Part shown: positions 22,047-30,777 of the stretch, in pieces
Position numbering within the stretch: the first letter of the stretch is position 1
Layout of the letters: every line of letters starts with the position of its first letter
Assembly (NCBI GenBank): GCA_902622805.1
Contig: CACNRG010000002.1
Location: 34,299-98,298, forward strand
From: an uncultured Pelagibacteraceae bacterium
GTDB taxonomy: Bacteria > Pseudomonadota > Alphaproteobacteria > Pelagibacterales > Pelagibacteraceae
Reading direction: 5' to 3'
Length of the DNA: 64,000 nucleotides
Notes under the pieces: model-generated
Database searches by the model: none
The model's input: only the letters and a program-made list of their open reading frames with translations
Told to the model about the DNA's origin: nothing
Made by a program: the position numbers and the translations under genes

Positions 22047-22122
22047 TGGCAGGAGCGGAGGGACTCGAACCCTCAGCCTCCGGTTTTGGAGACCGGCGCT
22101 CTACCAATTGAGCTACACTCCT
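22047..22122 (-). tRNA. tRNA-Trp (anticodon CCA)
   Basis: A full cloverleaf can be read on the minus strand: acceptor AGGAGTG pairing with CGCTCCT, T-arm with GTTCGAGTC, anticodon loop CTCCAAA giving anticodon CCA, and an encoded 3' CCA. It lies between tuf and secE, the usual alphaproteobacterial arrangement, and is probably cut out of the tuf-secE transcript. Confidence 0.97.
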
Positions 22123-22131
22123 ATATAGAGC

Positions 22132-23322
22132 TTACTCTATAATTTTAGTTACTACTCCAGCTCCTACAGTTCTACCACCCTCTCTAATTGCAAAATTTAA
22201 TTTCTCAGACATTGCAATAGGTGTAATTAACTTAACTGTAAATTTAGCATCATCACCAGGCATAACCATCTCTGTTCCAGCTGGTAGTTCAACTTCTCCT
22301 GTCACATCTGTTGTTCTAAAATAAAACTGAGGTCTGTACTTTGTAAAAAAAGGAGTGTGTCTTCCACCTTCTTCTTTTTTAAGCACATATGCTTGAGCTT
22401 CAAATTTAGTATGTGGAGTTACTGAACCAGGTTTACAAAGAACTTGACCTCTTTCAATATCTGTTCTTTCAACACCTCTTAACAAGACACCTACGTTATC
22501 ACCTGCTTCACCTGAGTCTAAAAGTTTTCTAAACATTTCTACTCCTGTACAAACTGATTTTTTAGTTTCTCTAATACCAACTATTTCTAATTCATCACCA
22601 GTTTTTAGTACACCTGATTCAACTCTTCCAGTTGCAACAGTACCTCTTCCTGAAATTGAAAAAACATCCTCAACTGGCATCAAAAAATCTTTATCCTTTG
22701 GCCTATCAGGTTGTGGAATAAAAGAGTCTACATTTTTCATTAATTCTAAAATTGAATTTTTTCCAATTTCATCATCTCTTCCTTCTACTGCAGCAAGTGC
22801 TGAACCTTTAGCAATTGGAGTTTTGTCACCTGGAAATTTATATGAAGTTAATAATTCTTTTATTTCCTCTTCTACTAAGTCAATCATCTCTTTATCATCA
22901 ACTTGATCAACTTTATTAAGATAAACACAAATTGCGGGTACACCAACTTGTCTTGCCAAAAGAATGTGTTCTCTTGTTTGAGGCATAGGACCGTCTGCAG
23001 CATTAACAACTAAAATTGCTCCATCCATTTGTGCTGCACCAGTGATCATATTTTTTACATAGTCAGCATGCCCTGGACAATCCACATGTGCATAGTGTCT
23101 TTTTTCTGTTTCATATTCAACGTGCGCAGTTGAAATTGTAATTCCTCTTTCTTTTTCTTCAGGAGCTTTATCAATTTGATCGTACGCTACTGCTTGTGCA
23201 CCACCAGTTTCTGCTAAAACTTTAGTGATAGCTGCAGTTAAAGTTGTTTTACCATGGTCGACATGACCAATTGTTCCAATATTACAATGCGGTTTATTTC
23301 TTACAAATTTTTCTTTTGACAT
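22132..23322 (-). CDS. tuf: Translation elongation factor Tu
   Basis: EF-Tu brings aminoacyl-tRNA to the ribosome in a GTP-dependent way. The 396-residue product has the P-loop [10 protein letters not shown] at residues 19-28, [13 protein letters not shown] (switch I), [20 protein letters not shown] (G3), NKVDQVDD (G4) and the C-terminal [15 protein letters not shown]. It lies between tRNA-Gly and tRNA-Trp. It is the only tuf gene in the window although the complete str-type cluster is present, which suggests a single-copy gene. Confidence 0.99.
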   Translation of the reverse strand: MSKEKFVRNKPHCNIGTIGHVDHGKTTLTAAITKVLAETGGAQAVAYDQIDKAPEEKERGITISTAHVEYETEKRHYAHVDCPGHADYVKNMITGAAQMDGAILVVNAADGPMPQTREHILLARQVGVPAICVYLNKVDQVDDKEMIDLVEEEIKELLTSYKFPGDKTPIAKGSALAAVEGRDDEIGKNSILELMKNVDSFIPQPDRPKDKDFLMPVEDVFSISGRGTVATGRVESGVLKTGDELEIVGIRETKKSVCTGVEMFRKLLDSGEAGDNVGVLLRGVERTDIERGQVLCKPGSVTPHTKFEAQAYVLKKEEGGRHTPFFTKYRPQFYFRTTDVTGEVELPAGTEMVMPGDDAKFTVKLITPIAMSEKLNFAIREGGRTVGAGVVTKIIE

Positions 23323-23362
23323 TACTTTATTACCTCAGTTTAATTTCTTATTAATTTTTTCT

Positions 23363-23436
23363 TGGAGCGGGTAAAGGGAATCGAACCCTTACATCCAGCT
23401 TGGAAGGCTAGCGTTCTACCATTGAACTACACCCGC
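23363..23436 (-). tRNA. tRNA-Gly (anticodon UCC)
   Basis: A 74-base cloverleaf on the minus strand: 5' GCGGGTG pairs with TACCCGC, T-arm GGTTCGATTCC, anticodon loop CTTCCAA giving TCC, and the 3' CCA is encoded. It lies between tRNA-Tyr and tuf, matching the tyrU-glyT-tufB type order known from other Proteobacteria. Confidence 0.97.
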
Positions 23437-23482
23437 ACAACCCCAAGAATATCACTCCAGTATTACTCAAAGATATATTGAA

Positions 23483-23568
23483 TGGTGGAGGGGGAAAGAT
23501 TCGAACTTTCGAAGACCGAAGTCAACGGGTTTACAGCCCGCCCCATTTGACCGCTCTGGAACCCCTCC
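23483..23568 (-). tRNA. tRNA-Tyr (anticodon GUA)
   Basis: An 86-base class II tRNA with a long variable arm (TTGACTTCGGTCTTCG region), acceptor GGAGGGG pairing with CCCCTCC, anticodon loop CTGTAAA giving GTA, and an encoded CCA. It is the first product of the whole minus-strand block; the promoter lies about 50 bases upstream. Confidence 0.97.
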
Positions 23569-23618
23569 TTTTTCGGGGAAGCGACCCCTTGTTCAATAAA
23601 GCTTCAAACAACATCGGT

Positions 23619-23646
23619 TTTATATATTTTATTTGCCTAAATGCAA
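23619..23646 (-). promoter_or_regulatory. Predicted promoter for tRNA-Tyr / tRNA-Gly / tuf
   Basis: Minus strand: TTGCAT (23641-23646), a 16-base spacer, then TATAAA (23619-23624). It lies about 50 bases upstream of the mature tRNA-Tyr 5' end in the divergent gap with rlmB (23569-23700). That gap holds no gene; it should also contain the rlmB promoter. Confidence 0.45.
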
Positions 23647-23700
23647 TATGAGAATTATTAAGAAAATATAAGAAAAACTGTGTAAAATTAACCAAAATAT

Positions 23701-24441
23701 ATGAATAAATCGACTTTTTTTATCGTTGGACAACATGCTGTTATTGAGGCACTAAAAAACCACAAAAGAAAAGTTTTAAGAGTATTTTTAACAGAGGAAA
23801 GTAAAAAGAATATTCACAGAAAAAGCCCAAAAAAAAATCTTCTTGAAAATATTAAAGTGTTTTTCAAAACAAAAAAAGAATTAGACAAATATTCAACTAA
23901 AGAAAATATTCTTCACCAAGGATATGTGGCTGAAATAGAGCATCTAGAAAAACCTGTTCTTAAAGATTATATTGAACAAAAAAAAAATATTACTTTTGCA
24001 TGCTTAGATGGGGTCACTGATCCTAGGAATATTGGTTCCCTAATAAGAAGTGCAGCTTCATTTGATATTGATGGTATAATCATAAAAGAAAGGCATTTTC
24101 CAAATGAAAGTAAGCTAATGTATAAAGCTGCAAGTGGGGCAATGGAATATATAAATATTTTTGAGGTATCAAATATTAATTCTACTTTAAAAAATTTAAA
24201 AAATAAAAATTTTTGGGTTTATGGATTTGATGGAAAAGGAGATAAGAATTTTACAAAAATTGAATGGAAAGGAAACAACATCCTTTTATTTGGATCAGAA
24301 GGTTCTGGTATGCATAAACATACATCCAAATATGCTGATTTTTTAGTGAAGATAGATATTAATAAAAAAATTCAAAGTTTAAATATTTCTAACACTGCTG
24401 CTATTGTTTTTCACCACCTTAGTTTCTTAAGAAAAAGTTAG
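23701..24441 (+). CDS. rlmB: TrmH-family rRNA 2'-O-methyltransferase (RlmB type)
   Basis: A SPOUT-class SAM-dependent enzyme expected to methylate the ribose of a guanosine in domain V of 23S rRNA (G2251 in E. coli). The 246-residue product has an N-terminal substrate-binding part (VGQHAVIEALKNHKRKVLRV) and the catalytic trefoil-knot motifs LDGVTDPRNIGSLIRSA, NILLFGSEGSGM and QSLNISNTAAIVFHH. Synteny beside tRNA-Tyr and tuf is plausible for this lineage. A tRNA Gm18-type specificity is less likely, because the N-terminal domain resembles RlmB. Confidence 0.88.
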   Translation: MNKSTFFIVGQHAVIEALKNHKRKVLRVFLTEESKKNIHRKSPKKNLLENIKVFFKTKKELDKYSTKENILHQGYVAEIEHLEKPVLKDYIEQKKNITFACLDGVTDPRNIGSLIRSAASFDIDGIIIKERHFPNESKLMYKAASGAMEYINIFEVSNINSTLKNLKNKNFWVYGFDGKGDKNFTKIEWKGNNILLFGSEGSGMHKHTSKYADFLVKIDINKKIQSLNISNTAAIVFHHLSFLRKS

Positions 24442-24443
24442 GC

Positions 24444-25394
24444 CTATTTATTTTTTTTATTATTCAGGATCTTTTTAATAATAAAATTTGGTCTTTTTTT
24501 GGTTTCTTCTAAAATTTTTCCAATATATTCAGACAAAATACTAATTGAAAGTAATTGAACTCCACCTAAAAATAAAACTAGAACAATTAATGTAGTTATT
24601 CCTTTTGGAGCCTCTTGAGTGAAAAAATATGAAATAATATAAAATAATAAAGCAAGCCCTGAAATAAAAACTACAATATAAGAAAAAAACGACATTATTT
24701 CCAAGGGAAGAAATGAAAAAGAAAATATACCTTTTTTTGCCCACTTAATATTTTTAAAAAAATTGTTTGTTGATCTTCCAAATAATCGTTCAGGTCTATT
24801 ATAAGGAACTCCTATTTGTTTAAATCCTACCCAAGCTCTTAAACCTCGAATAAATCGATCTCTTTCTTTAGTATTGTTAATCTCATTTACAACTTTACGA
24901 TCCATCAATGAAAAATCACCAGCATCTAAAGGTATTTCAAGATATGAAAGTTTATTAAAAATTCTATAAAAAGTTTTGTATGCATAGTTCATTATTTTTG
25001 AAGTATCTCTATTAGTTCTAGAGCCATATACAACATCATACCCTTCAAGCCATTTTTTAATAAACTGCTCAATCATTTCTGGTGGATCTTGCAAATCACC
25101 ATCAAGTAACACTACAGCATCTCCTGTAGACTGTAACATTCCCGATGTAAAAGCATTTTGAGAATCAAAATTTCTAGAATGAAAAATAGCAGTAGTTTTT
25201 TCATCTTTTTGACAAATATCTTCTAATATTTTTTCGCTTTCATCAGGACTCCCATCATTGACAAAAATAATTTCATAGTTGCAACCAATTTTTTGAAAGA
25301 CATCTGTAAGTCTCTTGTGCATCACTGGTATAGATTCGCCATCTTTGTAACAAGCTATTACAGAAGATATTTTTAAATCTTTAATATTTTTCAT
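24444..25394 (-). CDS. Family 2 glycosyltransferase with two C-terminal membrane spans (DPM1/GtrB/ArnC-like)
   Basis: Likely transfers a sugar from a nucleotide donor to a polyprenyl phosphate on the cytoplasmic face of the inner membrane. The 316-residue product has the GT-A fold motifs VNDGSPDES at residues 45-53 and DGDLQDPPE at 98-106 (DXD metal site), and two hydrophobic segments at about 226-250 and 262-285, the layout of GtrB and ArnC. It is the last gene of a four-gene minus-strand run and overlaps the transketolase C-half gene by 14 bases. The lipid-linked sugar could then be used by a GT-C enzyme such as the one at 30778-32553 (inference). Confidence 0.82.
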   Translation of the reverse strand: MKNIKDLKISSVIACYKDGESIPVMHKRLTDVFQKIGCNYEIIFVNDGSPDESEKILEDICQKDEKTTAIFHSRNFDSQNAFTSGMLQSTGDAVVLLDGDLQDPPEMIEQFIKKWLEGYDVVYGSRTNRDTSKIMNYAYKTFYRIFNKLSYLEIPLDAGDFSLMDRKVVNEINNTKERDRFIRGLRAWVGFKQIGVPYNRPERLFGRSTNNFFKNIKWAKKGIFSFSFLPLEIMSFFSYIVVFISGLALLFYIISYFFTQEAPKGITTLIVLVLFLGGVQLLSISILSEYIGKILEETKKRPNFIIKKILNNKKNK

Positions 25395-26307
25395 CTAAAA
25401 ATTTTTTAATAATTTTAAAAATACTTATCTCATCTAGTCCATTAATCTTTCTTAAATAAGATTGTGAGCCTATATTATTATGAACTTTATCCTTTAAAGA
25501 TATAGATTTAAAACAAATTTTATTATTAATCTTATGTTTAAAATATAAGTTTGATAATAAAGAACCCAACCCACCTATGTCTATATTCTCTTCAATTGAC
25601 ATAGTTTTTGGAGAGGAATTTTTAATTATAAAATTTTCATTAACCGGCTTTAATATTGGTAAGCTTATTAATTTTATTCTAAATCCGATTGATTGAATCT
25701 TTTTAACAGCTTTAAAAACGTTTTCCATAATATTTCCTGTAGAAAAAATAGTTAAATCTTTACCAGAGGATATAATTATACCTTTATTATTTTTTATCTT
25801 TATATTTTTTTTATAAAAATCTAAATCAGGTGCTTTTCCAAGTCTAACAAAACAAGGTTCTTTATTTTTAAAAATCAAATTTACTATTATCTTCGCTTCA
25901 ATTTTACTGCCAGGATTATAGACCGACAGGTTAGGTAGGGAGCGTGAAATTGATATATCCTCAGATGTATTATGTGAAATACCCTGAACATTATAACTAA
26001 AACCTCCTCCTGCACCAATAATTTTTACATCTAAATTATTATGAAGAATATTATTTCTTATCTGTTCTAAAGATCTAAATAAAACAAATGGGAGTATTGA
26101 GTAAACGAATACTTTTTTTCCATTCATAGCCATTCCTGCGGCAACACCGATCATATTGCTTTCAGAAACCCCAACATTCAAAAATCTGTTAGGATACAAT
26201 TTAGCAAATTTTTCAAATGCTCGGTAACCTAAATCAGAGGTAACTAGATGTACATCTTTATTTTTTTTTGCAAATTTTATTAGCTCATCAACAAAAATGA
26301 ATCTCAT
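25381..26307 (-). CDS. Transketolase, C-terminal subunit (pyrimidine-binding and C domains)
   Basis: Second half of a split transketolase. The 308-residue product carries the pyrimidine-binding domain with VTSDLGYRAF and NVGVSESNMIGVAAGMA, where Glu49 is the expected cofactor-activating glutamate, and a C-terminal domain ending in a segment with MSIEENIDIGGLGSLLSN. It lies five bases downstream of the N-terminal subunit gene and overlaps the glycosyltransferase by 14 bases. Split transketolases of this size often occur in sugar or antibiotic clusters rather than in central metabolism, and the neighbours here are glycan genes. Substrate unknown. Confidence 0.82.
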   Translation of the reverse strand: MRFIFVDELIKFAKKNKDVHLVTSDLGYRAFEKFAKLYPNRFLNVGVSESNMIGVAAGMAMNGKKVFVYSILPFVLFRSLEQIRNNILHNNLDVKIIGAGGGFSYNVQGISHNTSEDISISRSLPNLSVYNPGSKIEAKIIVNLIFKNKEPCFVRLGKAPDLDFYKKNIKIKNNKGIIISSGKDLTIFSTGNIMENVFKAVKKIQSIGFRIKLISLPILKPVNENFIIKNSSPKTMSIEENIDIGGLGSLLSNLYFKHKINNKICFKSISLKDKVHNNIGSQSYLRKINGLDEISIFKIIKKFLDEKY

Positions 26308-26312
26308 TAAAT

Positions 26313-27134
26313 TTAACCTCTTAAACCTTTCAGTGAAATTTTATAATCTTTTTCATTTAAGACATGGTAGTGAGATTCAAACTTATTTTCCATAAATTTT
26401 ACAGATTTACCTTTTATAGTATGAGCGATTAATAAATTTGGTTTATTTTTTTTCTTCTTTAAAATATTTAATGATTTAACTAAATCGTTTATGTGATGAC
26501 CATTGCAATCAATTACATTCCAGTTAAAACTTTTGAATTTTGATTTAATTGGTTCTAGATTAATTATATTTTTTGTTGAACCAAACCCTTGAAGTTTATT
26601 GTAATCTAATACAACAAATAAATTATCTAATTTATGTTGAGCAGAAAATAGTGCTGATTCCCAAATTATACCTTCATTACATTCACCATCTCCAATTAAA
26701 ATAAAAACTTTATTATTTTTATTATCTTTTTTAAATGTATAAGCCATACCAGAAGCGACCGACAATCCATTTCCGAGTGAACCTGAACAAAAATCAATAC
26801 CTATTGAAGAATTAGTATCAGGATGACCTCCAAATTTTCCGTTATCAGATAAATATTCTTTGATTAAAAATTTTTCACTGAAAAATTTTTTTTTCATTAA
26901 TATAAGATAATATGCTAAAGCGGCATGACCTTTACTCATTATGAATTTATCATTTTGGTTTTTTTTATTTTTTTTAATTTTCATAAAATTGAAATAAAGA
27001 ACAGTCAAAATGTCGATACATGAAAGGCATGAACCAATGTGATGAGTTTTTTTATTATATGATATCTCTATAATTTTTTTTTTTAATTCTATAGAAATTT
27101 TTTTTAACTTTGAAATATTAGCTTTAATTTTCAT
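26313..27134 (-). CDS. Transketolase, N-terminal subunit (thiamine-diphosphate domain)
   Basis: First half of the split transketolase. The 273-residue product shows the ThDP signature GDGECNEG at residues 148-155 ending at Asn179, plus the conserved substrate and phosphate-region histidines in KKTHHIGS (31-32), SKGHAALAYY (70) and GGHPD (104). Two-carbon ketol transfer is the expected reaction. It overlaps the upstream epimerase gene by 11 bases, and the C-half gene follows after five bases, so the two subunits are likely made in equal amounts. Codon use is extremely A/T-rich, with many Lys and Asn. Confidence 0.82.
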   Translation of the reverse strand: MKIKANISKLKKISIELKKKIIEISYNKKTHHIGSCLSCIDILTVLYFNFMKIKKNKKNQNDKFIMSKGHAALAYYLILMKKKFFSEKFLIKEYLSDNGKFGGHPDTNSSIGIDFCSGSLGNGLSVASGMAYTFKKDNKNNKVFILIGDGECNEGIIWESALFSAQHKLDNLFVVLDYNKLQGFGSTKNIINLEPIKSKFKSFNWNVIDCNGHHINDLVKSLNILKKKKNKPNLLIAHTIKGKSVKFMENKFESHYHVLNEKDYKISLKGLRG

Positions 27135-28059
27135 TATTAAATTTCTTATACCAATTAACTGTTTTTTCTAAACCTTTTTTCAAACTTACTTTAGGCTTCC
27201 AATTTAATTTATTCTTAACATAAGACATATCTCCATACCAAATTTTTTGGTCCCAAGATCTATTTTTCATAGATCCCCATTTATTTATTTTCTTATAATT
27301 TGTTATAGATTTTATTAAATTATAGATTTCCTTAATTGTAGTTTTTTTTCCACTTGCTAAATTAAAAATTTCACCTTTTAAACCTTTCTTCTTAGCAATC
27401 ATTAAATAAAACTTAATTGCATCATCTATATAAATCAAATCTCTAGATATATCAGGAGATACTAATCTTATTTTTTTTTTGTTTATCATTTTTCTAACTA
27501 AAGTTGGTATTAATCTTTTATAACTTTCAAAGGGTCCATAAATGTGAAAAGGTCTTACTGTAACTATTTGAAGATTAGATTTTAAACTTTCGTATTGACA
27601 GTACAATGTAGAAGAACTCTTAAATACTGAATAATAACTATTTGGAGTAAGTAAGTCAGTTTCTTTCATTGATTTATTTTTAAAACCATATTCAGAACTT
27701 GATCCAGTATTTATAAAAGTATTAAATTTGTATTTTTTACATTCATTTAATAAATTGAATGTAGCATCTAAAGTTGATTTTTTTATTTTAAATAAATTAT
27801 TTTGTTCAGAATATGCTCCATGAGTAGCTAAATGGAAAATAGTTTTTGGTTTAATTTTTTTTATAATATTTTTAATCTTATGTTTATCACTGATATCTGC
27901 ATAATAGATTTTTAAATATTTAGTTATATCTTTTAGTCTCCAGAGACTAGATGATTTTTTAACTATGATATTTACTTTAATTTTTTTGTTAACTAAGTAT
28001 CGAGCTAAATTAGAACCAATAAATCCAGCAGCACCAGTAATTAGTATGGGATGTTTCAA
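27124..28059 (-). CDS. NAD-dependent nucleotide-sugar epimerase/dehydratase (extended SDR)
   Basis: Likely acts on a nucleotide-activated sugar (4-epimerisation, 4,6-dehydration or 4-ketoreduction). The 311-residue product has the Rossmann motif ITGAAGFIGSN at residues 7-17, NTGSSSEYG (catalytic Ser region, 118-124) and the Tyr143-x-x-x-Lys147 pair in SYYSVFK, and the RPFHIYGP loop. The C-terminus resembles GalE/RfbB-type SDRs (KLNWKPKVSLKKGLEKTV). It is the first gene of the coupled run epimerase, transketolase N, transketolase C, glycosyltransferase. Exact substrate cannot be named. Confidence 0.82.
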   Translation of the reverse strand: MKHPILITGAAGFIGSNLARYLVNKKIKVNIIVKKSSSLWRLKDITKYLKIYYADISDKHKIKNIIKKIKPKTIFHLATHGAYSEQNNLFKIKKSTLDATFNLLNECKKYKFNTFINTGSSSEYGFKNKSMKETDLLTPNSYYSVFKSSSTLYCQYESLKSNLQIVTVRPFHIYGPFESYKRLIPTLVRKMINKKKIRLVSPDISRDLIYIDDAIKFYLMIAKKKGLKGEIFNLASGKKTTIKEIYNLIKSITNYKKINKWGSMKNRSWDQKIWYGDMSYVKNKLNWKPKVSLKKGLEKTVNWYKKFNNEN

Positions 28060-28136
28060 AATAAAATATATTAATATTTATTTTAATATCATAGTAAATA
28101 ACTTTTTTGAATATAGTATTAAATAGAAATTAATTA

Positions 28137-29030
28137 TTATCCTTTTTTTGCAATTAAATATAAATTACCTGCTTTAATACCAATTGGTTTTTCTTTGATT
28201 ACTAATTTTATAATAAATTTTAAAGGGTTTTTGATAAATTTTGGAAGTGGAATCATTTTAAACCAATAATCAGCTGTGTAAAAATTTTTTAAATTCTCTA
28301 TTTTAATATCTATAAAATTATTCTTAGAAAATATTTTTGATAACGTATCTTTTCCAAAAACATATACATGCTCATCATTAATAATTGGATGTTTACTTTT
28401 TAAAACTTTAGACAAAAAGTGTCTTTCATTATGACATACGCATACTATAAAACCTCCTGGTTTTAAAATATTATACAAATTTGATAAAAAATTATTAATA
28501 TCTGTCACGTGTTCAATAATCATTGCAATAAAAATTAAATCATAAGAATTTTCCTTAAAGTCATTTTTATTAAAAACACCATGTTTAATTTTTTTTTTTA
28601 TATTTTCATTTGCTGCATCAATCGCGAGTTTTGATGGCTCAACTCCCTCAACGTTTTTAAAGCCAAGATTTAAAGCAACTTCCATCATGTACCCGCTACC
28701 ACATCCAATTTCTAAAAAATTAGATTTTGATTCTAAATTTTTTAAAGCTAATGAAATACATTTTTCATATGTTTTTTTTAAACCATCTATTTCTAATGAA
28801 TTAACAAAATCACTTTCTTGATATAATTCATTTGAAAAATTTTCATTATAAATTTCTGCTGCATAAAGTAAGTCACAATTTTTACATCTAACCATTTTAT
28901 AATGAAAACCATCTGGATTTTTACTACCAGAAAAATTAATTTGATTTTTTTCTTGGGGAAGTTTTTCATTATAAACTAAATGACTATTTTTGTCCGTTTC
29001 ACATATAGGGCATATTTTTTTTATCATCAT
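28137..29030 (-). CDS. SAM-dependent methyltransferase with N-terminal zinc-binding cysteines
   Basis: A class I methyltransferase (Methyltransf_23-like). The 297-residue product has four cysteines in two pairs (C7/C10 and C49/C52, CPIC and CKNC), likely a zinc site, then motif I FLEIGCGSGYM at residues 105-115, the EGVEPSKLAIDAA motif II and an acidic motif with FIAMIIEHVTD. Proteins of this layout are common in surface-polysaccharide clusters, where they modify sugars. It is 77 bases upstream of the epimerase gene. Target unknown; no visible link to RNA or protein modification. Two adjacent ATG codons at the start leave a one-residue uncertainty. Confidence 0.75.
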   Translation of the reverse strand: MMIKKICPICETDKNSHLVYNEKLPQEKNQINFSGSKNPDGFHYKMVRCKNCDLLYAAEIYNENFSNELYQESDFVNSLEIDGLKKTYEKCISLALKNLESKSNFLEIGCGSGYMMEVALNLGFKNVEGVEPSKLAIDAANENIKKKIKHGVFNKNDFKENSYDLIFIAMIIEHVTDINNFLSNLYNILKPGGFIVCVCHNERHFLSKVLKSKHPIINDEHVYVFGKDTLSKIFSKNNFIDIKIENLKNFYTADYWFKMIPLPKFIKNPLKFIIKLVIKEKPIGIKAGNLYLIAKKG

Positions 29031-29084
29031 ATACTAAAGTAATATCATCTATATCAACCAACTTCATAACTTATTCTATCTCTA

Positions 29085-29111
29085 TTTTTGATTTAAAATT
29101 TAATTCAAAAA
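29085..29111. repeat. Imperfect 27-bp palindrome in the methyltransferase / tRNA-Thr gap
   Basis: Arms TTTTTGA (29085-29091) and TCAAAAA (29105-29111) with a 13-base A/T inner part that also pairs partly. It lies in the 158-base gap between the methyltransferase start and tRNA-Thr. It could be an operator or a weak structure; no function can be assigned. Confidence 0.35.
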
Positions 29112-29145
29112 TTAATTACTTTTAATTAGAGCATAATTTTTTTTG

Positions 29146-29174
29146 TTGAAAATTAAGGTTTTTTGTTTTAACTG
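29146..29174 (+). promoter_or_regulatory. Possible tRNA-Thr promoter
   Basis: TTGAAA (29146-29151), a 17-base spacer and TAACTG (29169-29174) end 15 bases before the mature tRNA 5' end. The -10 match is weak, and AT-rich sequence gives such matches by chance. Confidence 0.3.
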
Positions 29175-29188
29175 TTCATTTAAAAAAT

Positions 29189-29264
29189 GCCCTTGTAGCT
29201 CAGCTGGTAGAGCAATTGATTTGTAATCAATAGGTCCGCGGTTCGAATCCGTGCGGGGGCACCA
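29189..29264 (+). tRNA. tRNA-Thr (anticodon UGU)
   Basis: A 76-base cloverleaf: acceptor GCCCTTG pairing with CGGGGGC, D-arm AGCTCAGCTGGTAGAGCA, anticodon loop TTTGTAA giving TGT, T-arm GCGGTTCGAATCCGTGC, encoded CCA. It stands alone on the plus strand between two minus-strand glycan-type genes; a short T run follows. It is a possible integration anchor for this accessory segment. Confidence 0.97.
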
Positions 29265-29296
29265 TTTTTCTTTAATAAAACTATTTCAAATTAAAT

Positions 29297-30643
29297 TTAA
29301 TCCTTAGTAAACTTATAGATTATTTCACTAACTTTTTTATAACCTTCAACAGTGTAATGACCATACATTTCGAATGGGAAAAGAATTAATGGATTTTTCT
29401 CTTTTTCAAAAACCTCAATTGGAATATCGATAAAAGGGATATCTAATTGATTAACAATTTTTTTTATTAGATAGTAATTTGTATTATCATAGTTATTTTT
29501 ATATCGAGCATATTCAGGTAGATAAATAAAATATAATTTTGAATTATTTTCATTGACTAATTCTTTAGCTAATTTAAGAATTTTTTTTAGACTTTTTGTT
29601 AATTGTGGTGGCGGATGAATTAAAACTCTTAAATTGGCAATTTTAATAAAATTTATTAATTCACTACTAAAAATTATTTTTTCTCTTTTACTTTGTTTTT
29701 TTTTATTTTTTTCTTCATTTATAAAATTAACTCCTAGATAATCTATTTCTTTTTGTTTTAATTTAAGATTTTGTGTAAAAGATTTATCATTGAAATAATT
29801 CATTAAAATTTTATTAGTCATCTCAATATGTAAACCACTTAAATCATTGCCTTCATAATAAATCCATAAAACTTTTTTAACATTACTACTCAAATATTCT
29901 CTAAGAGTAGCGAACTCTATTAAAGGTCCATTTCCACTATAGCCTAAATTTAGGACCGATTTTTTTGATAAATTTCTTAAAACAGACCCAATATCATTTG
30001 GTTCATCAACACAAGCACCATGAGTAAAAGAATCACCAATTAAAAAATATTCTATCTCATTTGAATCCCAACTATCATCGGGATTATTGAATCCATATCT
30101 GTCACTTTGATAAATTGTATAATATCCATTGTCATTGCAGAAAATTGTTTTTGAATTTGAAATACCTGAAAGTGGAAATAAAGCTTTCTTTTTATTTACA
30201 TAATTATTCGGACTAACAGTGACTTGTATTTTGTTATTCATTTTTCTTAGGTCTTCAAAAATTTCTAATCTCATTCTTTTGTCAAATTTTTTACCTGTTT
30301 CGTTCTCATAAATTTGCTCTTTTAAAATTTGCTCTTTAATTTGATTTTTTGTTGAAAGATGTTCCTTTGAAATTTGTTGTTTAAAGATTAAATAAGCCTC
30401 GAACGAATATAATGATATACCAGTACTAATAACTGCTATGATTAAGTATTCTTTATATTTATGATTAATAAAAAAAGTAATTGTTGATAAGAAAACCAAT
30501 ATTAATGATATTAGATAATAGATGAAATAATAATCTTTTTTATTTCCATCCCAAAAAATTTCAGATTTATAATATGTATAAATTAATAATAAAAATGAAA
30601 TTATTAAAAGAGAGGGTGAGAATATCTTTTTTAGATAGTTCAT
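29297..30643 (-). CDS. Membrane-anchored SGNH/GDSL-type hydrolase
   Basis: The 448-residue product has three predicted membrane spans at about residues 9-26, 38-59 and 65-88, then a large domain beginning with FLIGDSFTHGA (GDS block I, Ser205) and LNLGYSGNGP (Gly block II), IYYEGNDLSGL (Asn block III), and near the end FEMYGHYTVEGYKKV, a likely catalytic His block. This is the SGNH fold order. Related proteins remove or transfer acyl groups on surface glycans. No 10-TM acyltransferase-3 domain is fused here. Its ATG lies 135 bases from a divergent GT-C glycosyltransferase. Family is fairly sure; substrate is unknown. Confidence 0.68.
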   Translation of the reverse strand: MNYLKKIFSPSLLIISFLLLIYTYYKSEIFWDGNKKDYYFIYYLISLILVFLSTITFFINHKYKEYLIIAVISTGISLYSFEAYLIFKQQISKEHLSTKNQIKEQILKEQIYENETGKKFDKRMRLEIFEDLRKMNNKIQVTVSPNNYVNKKKALFPLSGISNSKTIFCNDNGYYTIYQSDRYGFNNPDDSWDSNEIEYFLIGDSFTHGACVDEPNDIGSVLRNLSKKSVLNLGYSGNGPLIEFATLREYLSSNVKKVLWIYYEGNDLSGLHIEMTNKILMNYFNDKSFTQNLKLKQKEIDYLGVNFINEEKNKKKQSKREKIIFSSELINFIKIANLRVLIHPPPQLTKSLKKILKLAKELVNENNSKLYFIYLPEYARYKNNYDNTNYYLIKKIVNQLDIPFIDIPIEVFEKEKNPLILFPFEMYGHYTVEGYKKVSEIIYKFTKD

Positions 30644-30686
30644 TATTACTTAAAATTCTTGAAATCTATATTAAGCTATTAAAAAA

Positions 30687-30711
30687 ATATGTATATACGT
30701 ATGTATATATA
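30687..30711. repeat. 25-bp alternating purine-pyrimidine tract
   Basis: From 30687 to 30711 every base alternates purine and pyrimidine (mostly TA with GT, AC and CG steps, including the palindrome ATACGTAT). It lies in the 134-base divergent gap between the SGNH gene and the GT-C gene. Such tracts melt easily or form left-handed DNA; a role in the divergent promoters is possible but not shown. Confidence 0.5.
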
Positions 30712-30777
30712 GTGTAAAAAAATATTCTTTAATTATCAAATTCTTCAAGTATACAACATGTAACTGAAAGTCTAAAT

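Noticed and set aside
23570..23586. GGGG-CCCC mini-hairpin beside tRNA-Tyr
   Set aside because: Only four pairs and without a U run; not convincing as a terminator on either strand.
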